DNA of 14,450 nt from Acidobacteriota bacterium (GTDB lineage Bacteria; Acidobacteriota; Polarisedimenticolia; J045), in the NCBI GenBank assembly GCA_027001345.1, contig JALTMS010000397.1, positions 1-14,450 of the forward strand, given 5' to 3'. Below are positions 6,875-13,850 of this stretch, piece after piece. Both the position numbers and the translations under genes were made by a program. Every line of letters starts with the position of its first letter. Within the stretch, counting starts at the first letter, position 1. A model generated the notes under the pieces. It made no database searches. It was not told where the DNA came from and saw nothing but the letters and a program-made list of their open reading frames with translations.

Positions 6875-8446
6875 GTGCCTCGCCTCTACGTCGAACGCGA
6901 CGACGCCAACTCCGAGAGCGCGACTCTCGTCGCCTGGCTGGTACCCGACGGCCAGACTGTCGCGCCCCACCAGCCAGTGGCCGTCGTGGAGACCAGCAAG
7001 GCCACCGTGGACCTGCTCGCTCCCGCGTCGGGTGTCCTCCGGCACGGCGTGCAGGAAGGCGCCGAGATCGATTTCGGAGCCACCCTGGGCTGGGTTCTCG
7101 CGCCGGGAGAGTCTCTGCCTACTGCGAAGGAAGCCGGGCGAGCAACGGCAGATGACGCCCCGGCGCCGGTCGAGGATCTCCAGCCCACGCGGGCCGCTGC
7201 ACGTTTGCTCGAGCAGGCGGGCATCGACCCCGCGGCCATTGGCAGCCACGGATTCATCACCGAGCGGGACGTACGTGCCTACCTCGATCGGCAGCGGGCA
7301 CGCACCGCACCCCTGCGGGCCCTCGAGGGCATCGATCTCGAAGGACTCTCCCTCCCCGATGGCCTGACCGACGCCGACCGCGGCCGACTCGACCCGTCCT
7401 TCGTCTCTCGGCTGCGCGCCGACGGCGAGGGTTTCCGCCATCTGCCATCGGAGGAGAAGATCGCCGCCTACCGGGAGCAGGGCGCGGCAATCGCCGACGG
7501 TGTGCAGCTCGGCCCTGGCAGTCTGCTGATCGCCCCGCGGCTGATCATCGGTCGGAACAGTCGGATCGGCCCGGAGACCTTTGCCGACTGCGCCGAGCAG
7601 CTTGCCATCGGTAGCCTGAGCCACTTCGGCCCCCGGCTGGAGCTGCGCGCACGCCGCGCGGTGTTCGGCGACAACATCCATGCCGGCCGCGGAATCACCA
7701 TCGGCGGCGGCGGGCACCGCGATCCCTGGGCGGTCTTCGTCGCCGGCGACCTGACGTTCTTCGGCGATGAAGTGTTCATCAACGTCTGCCGGCCGGTGCT
7801 CATCGGGCGCGAGGTCTTTCTCACCATGAGATCGATCGTCGTCACCCACAACATCGGGCACTCACCGCTGGAGGGCTTCGAGAATCGCTTCGCGCCGGTG
7901 GTCGTCGAGGACCGCGCCCAGGTCGGCATGGGCTGCACTCTCTATGCCGGGGTGCGTCTCGGTCGGGAAGCGATCGTCGGATCGAACTCCTACGTCCTGA
8001 CATCGGTGCCTGCGGGCAAGCTGGCGCTGGGCGTTCCCGCCCGGGTGGTCACCGAGGCCCGGCGAACGATCAGCCCCGCCCGACAGAGAGAGGTGGCACG
8101 TACCCTGGTCGCCGAACTGGCCGAATGGCTCGAAGCCCGGGGAGAACGGGTCGAACGCCGGGCCGACGGAGCGGGCTTCCGGGTCGAGCGCGAGGGCGCG
8201 GCCTATGAAGTGCTCTATGCCGAAACGCGCGACGGACTCCCGCAGGCCGACCCGGCGAGCGAAAAGGTCTTCGTGCTTCTCGAGGGCTGCGAGGATCCGC
8301 CGCCCGAGGGCCTGCTCCTCGAGTTGATACCCCGAAGGGCGAGGGGGGAAGCGACGACCTTCGGGCACAGCGTCCGGGAGTATTTCCGCAAGCGGGGGAT
8401 TCGTTTCGAGCCAGGGCCCTGGCGCTACACGGGAGGGTGGATCTGA
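6875..8446 (+). CDS. E2-like fusion: lipoyl domain, E3-binding domain, hexapeptide acyltransferase, unknown C-terminal domain
   Basis: A 523-residue protein from GTG 6875, two bases after the E1-beta stop, with GGAG eight bases upstream. Domain order: a lipoyl domain (about 1-78) with acceptor Lys42 in VETSKATVDL; an Ala/Pro linker; a peripheral-subunit (E3) binding domain (104-138) with TRAAARLLEQAGID and FITERDVRAYL; a second linker; a helix (190-208, LPSEEKIAAYREQGA) leading into a left-handed beta-helix (about 208-392). The helix has repeated V/I-x-I/L-G hexapeptides, a likely catalytic His325 in VVTHNIGH, and the closing GVPARVV. Residues 397-523 are a separate domain I do not recognise, ending in a conserved-looking FGHSVREYFRKRG and PGPWRYTGGW. 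The usual E2 catalytic domain with its HxxxDG motif is absent. I infer that acyl-lipoyl made by the two E1 subunits is handed to the beta-helix domain and then to a sugar-like acceptor. The domain calls are firm; the overall reaction is inference. Confidence 0.88.
   Translation: MPRLYVERDDANSESATLVAWLVPDGQTVAPHQPVAVVETSKATVDLLAPASGVLRHGVQEGAEIDFGATLGWVLAPGESLPTAKEAGRATADDAPAPVEDLQPTRAAARLLEQAGIDPAAIGSHGFITERDVRAYLDRQRARTAPLRALEGIDLEGLSLPDGLTDADRGRLDPSFVSRLRADGEGFRHLPSEEKIAAYREQGAAIADGVQLGPGSLLIAPRLIIGRNSRIGPETFADCAEQLAIGSLSHFGPRLELRARRAVFGDNIHAGRGITIGGGGHRDPWAVFVAGDLTFFGDEVFINVCRPVLIGREVFLTMRSIVVTHNIGHSPLEGFENRFAPVVVEDRAQVGMGCTLYAGVRLGREAIVGSNSYVLTSVPAGKLALGVPARVVTEARRTISPARQREVARTLVAELAEWLEARGERVERRADGAGFRVEREGAAYEVLYAETRDGLPQADPASEKVFVLLEGCEDPPPEGLLLELIPRRARGEATTFGHSVREYFRKRGIRFEPGPWRYTGGWI
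8431..8437 (+). promoter_or_regulatory. Ribosome binding site deciding the deacetylase start
   Basis: GGGAGGG lies 8 bases before ATG 8446. The in-frame GTG at 8437 overlaps this site and so is unlikely to be the start. The ATG shares its A with the TGA of the preceding gene (TGATG), a typical coupled arrangement. Confidence 0.6.
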
Positions 8447-9294
8447 TGCACGAACCGCTGGGTCGAAGCAGTCAGCGCGGCCAGGAAATGAGCCTCGAAA
8501 ACTATCGGATGCTGCTGACCAAGGCGCGCCGCCTGGGTTACGTCTTTCCCGTCGTCTCCGAGCTGCGGGGCCGACTGCCGGCCCAGCCACGGGTCCTGCT
8601 CCTGCGCCACGACATCGATGTCAGCCCGCTCTGCGCGCTGGAAATGGCACGCATCGAACACAGCCTGTCGGTTCGCTCATCGTACTTCGTACTGCTGCAC
8701 TCTCCGTTCTATCACCCCGGCGCACCACCCCATATCGATGCTCTGCGGGAGATCGTCGACATGGGCTTCGAACTCGGCTTGCACTTCGACGTGGAGTTTT
8801 TCCGTTCTCGGGGCATCGACCCCTCCGAAGGCGTCAGGCGCGACGCCCGCGTTCTGGAGAGTCTGCTCGGCATCCGGGTTCGCTCGATCTCACAGCATCG
8901 GCCGGCGTCCAGCGAGGTGCTGCGCGGATTGCACCACCGCTTCGTCGATGCCTACAGCCCGCACTTGACCCACAACCTGCACTACATCTCCGACAGCGGC
9001 TTTCGCTGGCGCGGTGCGAGCCTCGAGCAGGAGATCGGGCTGCACCAGCGGATCCACGCCCTGATCCACCCCGCCACCTGGGCCTGGCCACTGGACATGG
9101 AAGAGACCTATCGGCTGTGCGCCGAGCAAGCCGGCAGCCGCGTACGCGCAGCCTTCGACGAATTCATCGCCTCCACCCACCACTATCTCGCACATCGCCC
9201 ACACCTCGATCGACTCCGGCTCGAACGCGAGCAACGCCTGGCGCCGGCGCCGCGTCGGCGGCCGGAGGCGCGAGGCCCCTCGGCCGGCCTCTGA
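8446..9294 (+). CDS. NodB/CE4-fold polysaccharide deacetylase-like protein
   Basis: A 282-residue protein with no signal peptide or membrane segment. LLLRHDIDVSP (51-61) matches the Asp-Asp metal motif of carbohydrate esterase family 4 in the RHDID form seen in O-antigen and capsule cluster proteins such as the WbmS-like group. A GLHFDVEFF strand (111-119) and SQHRPAS (149-155) supply further family motifs. A later ALIHPATWAWP is the IHPxxW pattern of the same subgroup. Such proteins are thought to remove N-acetyl groups from nucleotide-sugars or glycan intermediates in the cytoplasm; activity is proven for few. Metal-binding completeness is uncertain because the second classical HxxxH motif is not evident. 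It overlaps the E2-like gene by one base, so it belongs to the same operon, which suggests they work on the same molecule. The Arg/Pro-rich last 30 residues look disordered. Confidence 0.8.
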   Translation: MHEPLGRSSQRGQEMSLENYRMLLTKARRLGYVFPVVSELRGRLPAQPRVLLLRHDIDVSPLCALEMARIEHSLSVRSSYFVLLHSPFYHPGAPPHIDALREIVDMGFELGLHFDVEFFRSRGIDPSEGVRRDARVLESLLGIRVRSISQHRPASSEVLRGLHHRFVDAYSPHLTHNLHYISDSGFRWRGASLEQEIGLHQRIHALIHPATWAWPLDMEETYRLCAEQAGSRVRAAFDEFIASTHHYLAHRPHLDRLRLEREQRLAPAPRRRPEARGPSAGL

Positions 9295-9301
9295 CACGGG
9301 C

Positions 9302-9343
9302 CACCGGCACTCCTTTCGGTCGACAAGAGCGCCGCTGCCGGTG
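9302..9343. repeat. Inverted repeat after the E1/E2-like operon
   Basis: CACCGGCA (9302-9309) and TGCCGGTG (9336-9343) form a perfect 8-bp dyad with a 26-base loop in the 101-bp gap after the deacetylase stop. It lacks a T run, so it is not a standard terminator. It may mark an attenuator or RNA-stability stem between the operon and the next gene. Confidence 0.4.
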
Positions 9344-9378
9344 AGGATGGACTCCAGTGTGGCGCCCGTCCCGCCACC

Positions 9379-9384
9379 AGGAGG
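9379..9384 (+). promoter_or_regulatory. Ribosome binding site fixing the start of the secreted orphan
   Basis: AGGAGG 11 bases upstream of GTG 9396. That start gives an immediate signal peptide, whereas the in-frame GTG at 9357 would prefix it with a polar 13-residue stretch. Confidence 0.55.
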
Positions 9385-9395
9385 AAGCCGCCGCC

Positions 9396-11036
9396 GTGAC
9401 AAGGATTCCCCTTCTCGCCTGCGCTCTGCTCGTATCGACCGGCGCCTGCTGGGCCGAAGTGGCGGTGCACCTCTTGCCGGTGGAGATTGCCGACGACGAC
9501 TTGCCGGCAGAGCTGCGCCGCTATCGGGAGCGTCTGAGCACTGACTTCTGGCAAACCGCCCTGGCCGAGGATCTCACTCGGAGGTGGCCGGAGGTCCGGG
9601 TGCTGCCTGGCCCGCCGGATCGACCGTCGCCTCGGGCCGAGGTTTTCTTGCTCCGCGGCCGGCTCGAAGTGCTGCCGGCCCGGCAGCAGGTCCCCCTGCT
9701 CCACCTCAGCGGCCTTCGGGGCGCGCGGTGGGAGGCACGCCGGCTGGAGGTCGTCGAGGCTCGAGGCTGGCTGCGCTACACCTTCACATTGGTCGAGGCC
9801 GCCAGCGATGCGGTCTACTGCACTGCCGTATGGAATGTCGCGTGGACCGCACCCCCTCCGCCAGACGACCGCTACCTGGTCCCCCCGGGCACAGCGGCGG
9901 CCGCCGGAGCCGCAGTGCTCACCGTCCCGGACAACGTCTTTCACGGCGAGTGGAGCCCCGAAGCGAGCGAGGGCCACTGGCCCCCACCCGGTCTCGACAA
10001 TCTACCCGACCGGATCCGCCGGCGGCGCACACCGGTTTTCGGGCGCCTGCCGCCCGACCCGACCTCGCTGCGCATCGAAGGATTGGCCGACGCGGACCAC
10101 CAGCCCCTGCCCGCCGGCTTGTCGCTGAAAATCACCACCCGCTACGGACGATTCATCGGCCCGGCCGGGAGCGGCGACGAGTACCTCGTTCGCGCGGGAG
10201 CCGATCCTTTGAGCGTGGAAGACTATCGCCCGCCACCCTGCTCGACTGCGGTGACCGATGTTCTGACGATCCGCCCGGCCGAACCTTCGGACAGCCCGGG
10301 CCTGGAGATCCTGTCAGTCAACACCGCTTGCCTGGAGTCCTGGGTCGCATTCGAGATCGATTCCCGGCGCGTTCGACTCGACACCCGAAGCGTGCCGCTT
10401 CCCGGCTGCCCGCCGCAGCCGGCCGTGACCTTCAGCGAGCTTCGGCGGGCCCGACTGATCGTCGCCCTCGGCCCCCAGCGCGCAACCGAGACGGTCACCT
10501 CCGGTCACGTCTTTCGCACCTTCCCGATTACCGGAGCGTGGTGGACAGGTACCGAATTCTTTCGTCAACGTTCGTCGATTCGCGACGTCCTCTGCCCGGG
10601 GCGTGTTTTCCAGCGAGAAAGGTGTCGCTTGCGGGCTGCAGGTCGACTCGCTCCCCTCGATCCGTCACAGGCAGACTCGCCACTCGAAGTGCTGGTGGTC
10701 ACTGAGGGGGACGGCACCGGCAGGGTACTCGAGATCCGCCCACCTCAGTGGAAGACAGCGCTCGAGTGGTCCGGCACCAGCGTCTGCAGCGAGGAGCAAC
10801 CGGAGAATCTCTCCGAGCCGCTGGTCTCCCGTCGCGGCGATCTGAACGCAACCGAGCTTCTCCCTATGGGTCCCGACGCGGCACTGAGCACGGCAGCCAT
10901 CGAGTCAAATGCCGAATGCTGGAAGGCCGCCGGCCCACTGACCGCCGGCGCCACTCGAGGGGGGTGCCGGGGCGAAGCTCTCCGCCAGGGCATCGAGATC
11001 GTCACCCGCTTCGCCTGGACCTTGCATCTGCCCTGA
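9396..11036 (+). CDS. Secreted protein of unknown function
   Basis: A 546-residue protein not recognised as any family. From GTG 9396 it begins MTRIPLLACALLVSTGACWA-EVAV, a Sec signal peptide with probable cleavage after the CWA. The TGAC sequence is a poor lipobox, so a lipoprotein is less likely. The mature protein has acidic and basic patches, is Pro-rich near 150-230, and carries about nine cysteines in the second half, in keeping with disulfides outside the cytoplasm. A stretch around residues 215-275 (SLRIEGLADADHQPLPAG onward) alternates like an Ig-like beta sandwich. No catalytic motif was seen. The gap to the upstream operon is 101 bp and no convincing promoter was found there, so it may be co-transcribed. 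It could be a periplasmic or surface partner of the neighbouring 724-residue secreted protein. Confidence 0.65.
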   Translation: MTRIPLLACALLVSTGACWAEVAVHLLPVEIADDDLPAELRRYRERLSTDFWQTALAEDLTRRWPEVRVLPGPPDRPSPRAEVFLLRGRLEVLPARQQVPLLHLSGLRGARWEARRLEVVEARGWLRYTFTLVEAASDAVYCTAVWNVAWTAPPPPDDRYLVPPGTAAAAGAAVLTVPDNVFHGEWSPEASEGHWPPPGLDNLPDRIRRRRTPVFGRLPPDPTSLRIEGLADADHQPLPAGLSLKITTRYGRFIGPAGSGDEYLVRAGADPLSVEDYRPPPCSTAVTDVLTIRPAEPSDSPGLEILSVNTACLESWVAFEIDSRRVRLDTRSVPLPGCPPQPAVTFSELRRARLIVALGPQRATETVTSGHVFRTFPITGAWWTGTEFFRQRSSIRDVLCPGRVFQRERCRLRAAGRLAPLDPSQADSPLEVLVVTEGDGTGRVLEIRPPQWKTALEWSGTSVCSEEQPENLSEPLVSRRGDLNATELLPMGPDAALSTAAIESNAECWKAAGPLTAGATRGGCRGEALRQGIEIVTRFAWTLHLP

Positions 11037-11122
11037 TCCCCGACACCTGCCGCCGCATCACGCGCCGTACCCCGTTCGCCTCCCGCCGGCGGAGCCCCCT
11101 CCAGTGTCGATCTTTCAGCATT

Positions 11123-11151
11123 TTGTCAGGCAATCTTCACTTTCGTATGTG
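11123..11151 (+). promoter_or_regulatory. Promoter candidate for the 724-residue secreted protein
   Basis: TTGTCA (11123-11128), 17 bases, TATGTG (11146-11151). The matches are 5 of 6 and 3 of 6, set in a locally AT-richer segment. It implies a leader of about 230 bases. Confidence 0.45.
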
Positions 11152-11201
11152 AGCGTTTCAACGTAACTGCTGTGATGCGGAGGATCGATGGGGGTTGTTG
11201 C

Positions 11202-11225
11202 CTTCGCCGCGCTCGGGCGGCGAAG
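11202..11225 (+). other. Stem-loop in the leader
   Basis: CTTCGCCGC (11202-11210) and GCGGCGAAG (11217-11225) pair perfectly over 9 bp with a 6-base loop, about 165 bases before the start codon. No T run follows, so it is more likely an mRNA structural element than a terminator. Confidence 0.4.
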
Positions 11226-11373
11226 ACGGCTGTGCCGGCGAACCGAGATGGGAGACGCCAGCCGGAGTCGTCTAAAGATCATCGAAGAAAGTGCATCGGG
11301 TTCATTCCTGTTCGCTGCCGTTGCGTCTATTGGAGTCATCGCCGGCATGTCGAGGCAGTCACGCAGGAATGTG

Positions 11374-11380
11374 GGAGGAG
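11374..11380 (+). promoter_or_regulatory. Ribosome binding site fixing the start at 11389
   Basis: GGAGGAG ends 8 bases before ATG 11389, which opens a textbook signal peptide. An in-frame ATG at 11188 also has a GGAGG 4 bases upstream but yields a 67-residue Arg-rich prefix that would bury the signal sequence. Confidence 0.65.
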
Positions 11381-11388
11381 AGAGAGCA

Positions 11389-13563
11389 ATGAAGCCATTC
11401 CGCATCTGGGGTGCGATCCGCGCCCTGTCCCTTGGATCTGCCGTCGCCTTCGCCGCGGCCGCAGCGCTGGCGCAGACCAGCTTCGACACCCCGCTTACCG
11501 AGTTCGAGAGAATCTCCGGCGGTGAGGTTCGTATCGCCATCGCCGGGGTCGGCACCGGAGAAGGGGCTCACACCTTCGAAATCGACGTGCCCGGAGATCC
11601 GCTGGTCGCCTGGCTCTACTGGTCCGGCGAGACCACCGAAGCGAGCAACCCCGACCCTGAGGTCACCCTCAGCGGCGGCGCCCTGACCGCCCCACTGGAC
11701 CTGGCAGGCGTCGAGATCGGCCGCCGCTACGAGGTGCCGCCCGACGAGGCCGCCACCAAGGGTGGCGAGGTCGTCTCCCGTGCCGACGTACCACTGTATG
11801 CAATCGCCCCGGGCGTGAACACCTTCACGATTCAGAATTTCAACGACGTGGTGAACAACGCGCGCCCTTACCGCGTGCAGCATGGAGTGGTGATGGTCGT
11901 GATTTACCAGATCGTTCCGGGCGACGGCGACTGGGAAGCCATCGGTCTCCAGGGCGCGGACATCGCCAATTACGATCGATGGGCCAGAACCTTCGACTAT
12001 TCGGATCAGGCCAACAGTGAAGTCTTCTGCTTCGACTTCGAACCCCTCGGCTGTCAGGTGCAGGGCAATGTCAGCCTCGGCATCGGCGGCGTCCTCGAAG
12101 ACGTTCATACCGTTGCGGGCAGTACGCGCGTGGCCTACGCCTCGCCGGAGCGCACCTGGTTCGCCACCGGCTCGGGGCCCAAGCCGACCACTCTGATCGA
12201 TCTCTATCAGGTTCTCGAGGAGAACAAGATCATCGATGCCGATTTCGGCTTCAAGGGCGAGAAACTCGGCGTCTTCTCGACCGCCGTGGATCTTCCCGAA
12301 GGCGCCACGTGGGCCTGCCTTCAGCACCAGATGCTGGAGAAGAAGTCGACCGACGAATTCGCCCAGAACTTCACGACCTTCTTTGCCGGACTCCACATGA
12401 ATCGCTCCTGCAGGCCCCCCGGGCAGTGTGCTCTGGACCTGTCGATGGAGATCACCCCTCCGGACGTGATCGTTCCGGAAACCGAATGTGACGGCGCCTT
12501 GACGCGGGTCTCGTTCGAGTACACCGGCCAGGGCTGCGAGGCCAGCACGCACCAGCAGGCCCACAATGCTCATTGCTCCGGCGCAGCCGCTTTCGAGGAG
12601 AACGTGCGGATCGAGATGACGCGCATCGACGGCACTCTGATCGACTCGGTCGAAGGCGTGATGCTCGGCGACGTGGTGACCTTCGACGCGCGGCGAGCCG
12701 GACTCGACCACCTCGGTCGTACGATTCGCATCGAGATCTTCGACAGCCTCGGGAATTCGCTCGAGACCAACAAGATCCGCCTCAAGTGCGAGAAGAAGTT
12801 CAACATTGGCGATCAGTTCGGCAGCCTGCTGGCTCTCGCCTACGACACCACCCAGGGCACGACGCGGGATCTGCGCACAGCGACCACCGTCAGCTATACG
12901 GTGACCAACAACGGCGATGGCGACACCGGAGAACTGACCGTCAACGACGACCTCCTCGGCGAGGTCGGCTATGCGTCCAACCTGGCGCCGGGCGAATCGA
13001 TCACCTTCACCGCCGACACCACTACCTGGAAGCAGACTCGCTTCGATGCCAACGCCACCGGAGAGTGGAACTGCCAGGCCTCCGCGGCAGCAGTGCAAAC
13101 CTTCTCCGAGCCGCCGGATGACGGAGGCCTCGAATGCGAAGGCGGCATGAAGTCGATCACCTTGACCTACACCGGCGAGAGCTGCGACGTATCGACCAAT
13201 GATCAGAACGGGAAGATGCGCTGCAAGGGCGATGCGTTGATGACCGACCCCGTGAAGATCAGGGTGCGCAACAGGAAGGGCCGCAAGCTCGTCGTCTTCC
13301 GCGACGTTCTCATCGGCGACACGTTCACGCTGAGCTACGCGGATCTCGCCCCCGCGCCGCGCGAGTGCGGCAAGCGCGCCAAGCGCAAGCGGGAGCGCCG
13401 CCACAAGCGCAGGTTGCCGAGCAACCTGGTTTTCCAGATCATCGACCAGAGCACGGGAGAACGCCTGCAGGGGATCAAGATTCACACCTCCTGCTCGGAA
13501 CCGGTGGCTCAGGGGGATCAGTTCGGATCCTTGCAGCTCGAGTCGATCGAATCTCGCCGCTGA
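11389..13563 (+). CDS. Large secreted multidomain protein with duplicated Cys modules
   Basis: A 724-residue protein. Residues 1-29 are a signal peptide (MKPFRIW, hydrophobic Ala-rich core, cleavage after ALAQ or ALA). Residues 30-355 form one N-terminal region with VAWLYWSGE and a PLYAIAPGVNTFTIQNF segment, beta-rich and resembling surface-protein adhesive domains. Residues 366-484 and 582-724 are two copies of one module. Each begins EC(D/E)G, then a YTGxxC strand, a conserved mid-module Cys, an I/LGDxxTF motif, and a final (K/S)C followed by GDQFGSL. This layout resembles C-terminal repeat domains of bacterial surface proteins of the DUF7467 sort (from memory). Residues 485-575 are an Ig-like DUF11/CARDB-type domain (TVSYTVTNNGDGDTGELTV, LAPGESITFT). 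The second module carries a polybasic insert, 662-675. No anchor or sorting motif is visible. A strong terminator follows. Likely cell-surface or secreted; function unknown. Confidence 0.8.
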   Translation: MKPFRIWGAIRALSLGSAVAFAAAAALAQTSFDTPLTEFERISGGEVRIAIAGVGTGEGAHTFEIDVPGDPLVAWLYWSGETTEASNPDPEVTLSGGALTAPLDLAGVEIGRRYEVPPDEAATKGGEVVSRADVPLYAIAPGVNTFTIQNFNDVVNNARPYRVQHGVVMVVIYQIVPGDGDWEAIGLQGADIANYDRWARTFDYSDQANSEVFCFDFEPLGCQVQGNVSLGIGGVLEDVHTVAGSTRVAYASPERTWFATGSGPKPTTLIDLYQVLEENKIIDADFGFKGEKLGVFSTAVDLPEGATWACLQHQMLEKKSTDEFAQNFTTFFAGLHMNRSCRPPGQCALDLSMEITPPDVIVPETECDGALTRVSFEYTGQGCEASTHQQAHNAHCSGAAAFEENVRIEMTRIDGTLIDSVEGVMLGDVVTFDARRAGLDHLGRTIRIEIFDSLGNSLETNKIRLKCEKKFNIGDQFGSLLALAYDTTQGTTRDLRTATTVSYTVTNNGDGDTGELTVNDDLLGEVGYASNLAPGESITFTADTTTWKQTRFDANATGEWNCQASAAAVQTFSEPPDDGGLECEGGMKSITLTYTGESCDVSTNDQNGKMRCKGDALMTDPVKIRVRNRKGRKLVVFRDVLIGDTFTLSYADLAPAPRECGKRAKRKRERRHKRRLPSNLVFQIIDQSTGERLQGIKIHTSCSEPVAQGDQFGSLQLESIESRR

Positions 13564-13590
13564 GCGTTTCAGCCGCGACGAATCGACCCG

Positions 13591-13625
13591 GCGGGGGCGG
13601 CCAGCAGGCCGCCCCCGCTCCTTTT
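13591..13625 (+). terminator. Rho-independent terminator
   Basis: GCGGGGGCGGCC pairs perfectly with GGCCGCCCCCGC across an AGCA loop (12 bp), followed by TCCTTTT. It begins 27 bases after the stop of the secreted protein gene. Confidence 0.88.
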
Positions 13626-13796
13626 GAGGCTCGCGCCAGGTGGCTCGAGGGCTGTGCCGCACCGCCCCGCCGAGTGTCCCCACTGTCTCCACTGGTTTCG
13701 ACGAGAAATGATCCGGCCGAGTGCTTCGCGATTCGACCCGAAAGGTCTCGGATCCGAGGTTCCCGTATCTGCCACGTCAAGAGGAAAATTCCAGGC

Positions 13797-13825
13797 TTGC
13801 TCGGAGATCGGCGTTAGTGTATGTT
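13797..13825 (+). promoter_or_regulatory. Promoter of the GST-like gene
   Basis: TTGCTC (13797-13802), 17 bases, TATGTT (13820-13825), which predicts a start near 13832 and a short leader of about 20 bases. It lies beyond a strong terminator, where a new transcription unit must begin. Confidence 0.5.
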
Positions 13826-13850
13826 CTGCGCCAACAGAAAGGACGTGACG

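Larger units (their letters stand above)
11037..11388. other. Intergenic region and probable long structured leader
   Basis: A 352-bp stretch with no gene I can support. It holds a promoter candidate at 11123-11151, a 9-bp hairpin at 11202-11225, and further complementary segments (GGCG and GGCT near 11228-11241, CGCC and AGCC near 11256-11263) downstream. The reading frame of the following gene is open through part of it, but the strong ribosome site and signal peptide favour the start at 11389. I tried to fit cyclic-di-GMP (GEMM) and cobalamin riboswitch patterns and they did not fit. Confidence 0.5.

Noticed and set aside
6875..7135. Biotin carrier instead of lipoyl domain
   Set aside because: The modified lysine sits in ETSKA, the lipoyl form, not in the MKM context of biotin carriers, and an E3-binding domain follows.
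6392..7861. Long minus-strand open frame opposite E1-beta and the E2-like gene
   Set aside because: Low-complexity composition typical of antisense frames in GC-rich DNA; the opposite strand carries well-conserved motifs.
11188..11388. N-terminal extension of the large secreted protein from ATG 11188
   Set aside because: It would put 67 Arg-rich residues before a good signal peptide. GGAGGAG at 11374-11380 supports the start at 11389.
11158..11388. Cyclic-di-GMP or cobalamin riboswitch in the leader
   Set aside because: A segment near 11225-11242 faintly resembles the 3' half of GEMM, but the invariant 5' GACGCAAAG-type half is missing and no cobalamin box is present.
11359..13692. Very long open frame on the minus strand opposite the secreted protein
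   Set aside because: It mirrors the codon pattern of the plus-strand gene, has no ribosome site or recognisable domain, and the plus-strand gene has a signal peptide, repeats and a terminator. It is a high-GC shadow.
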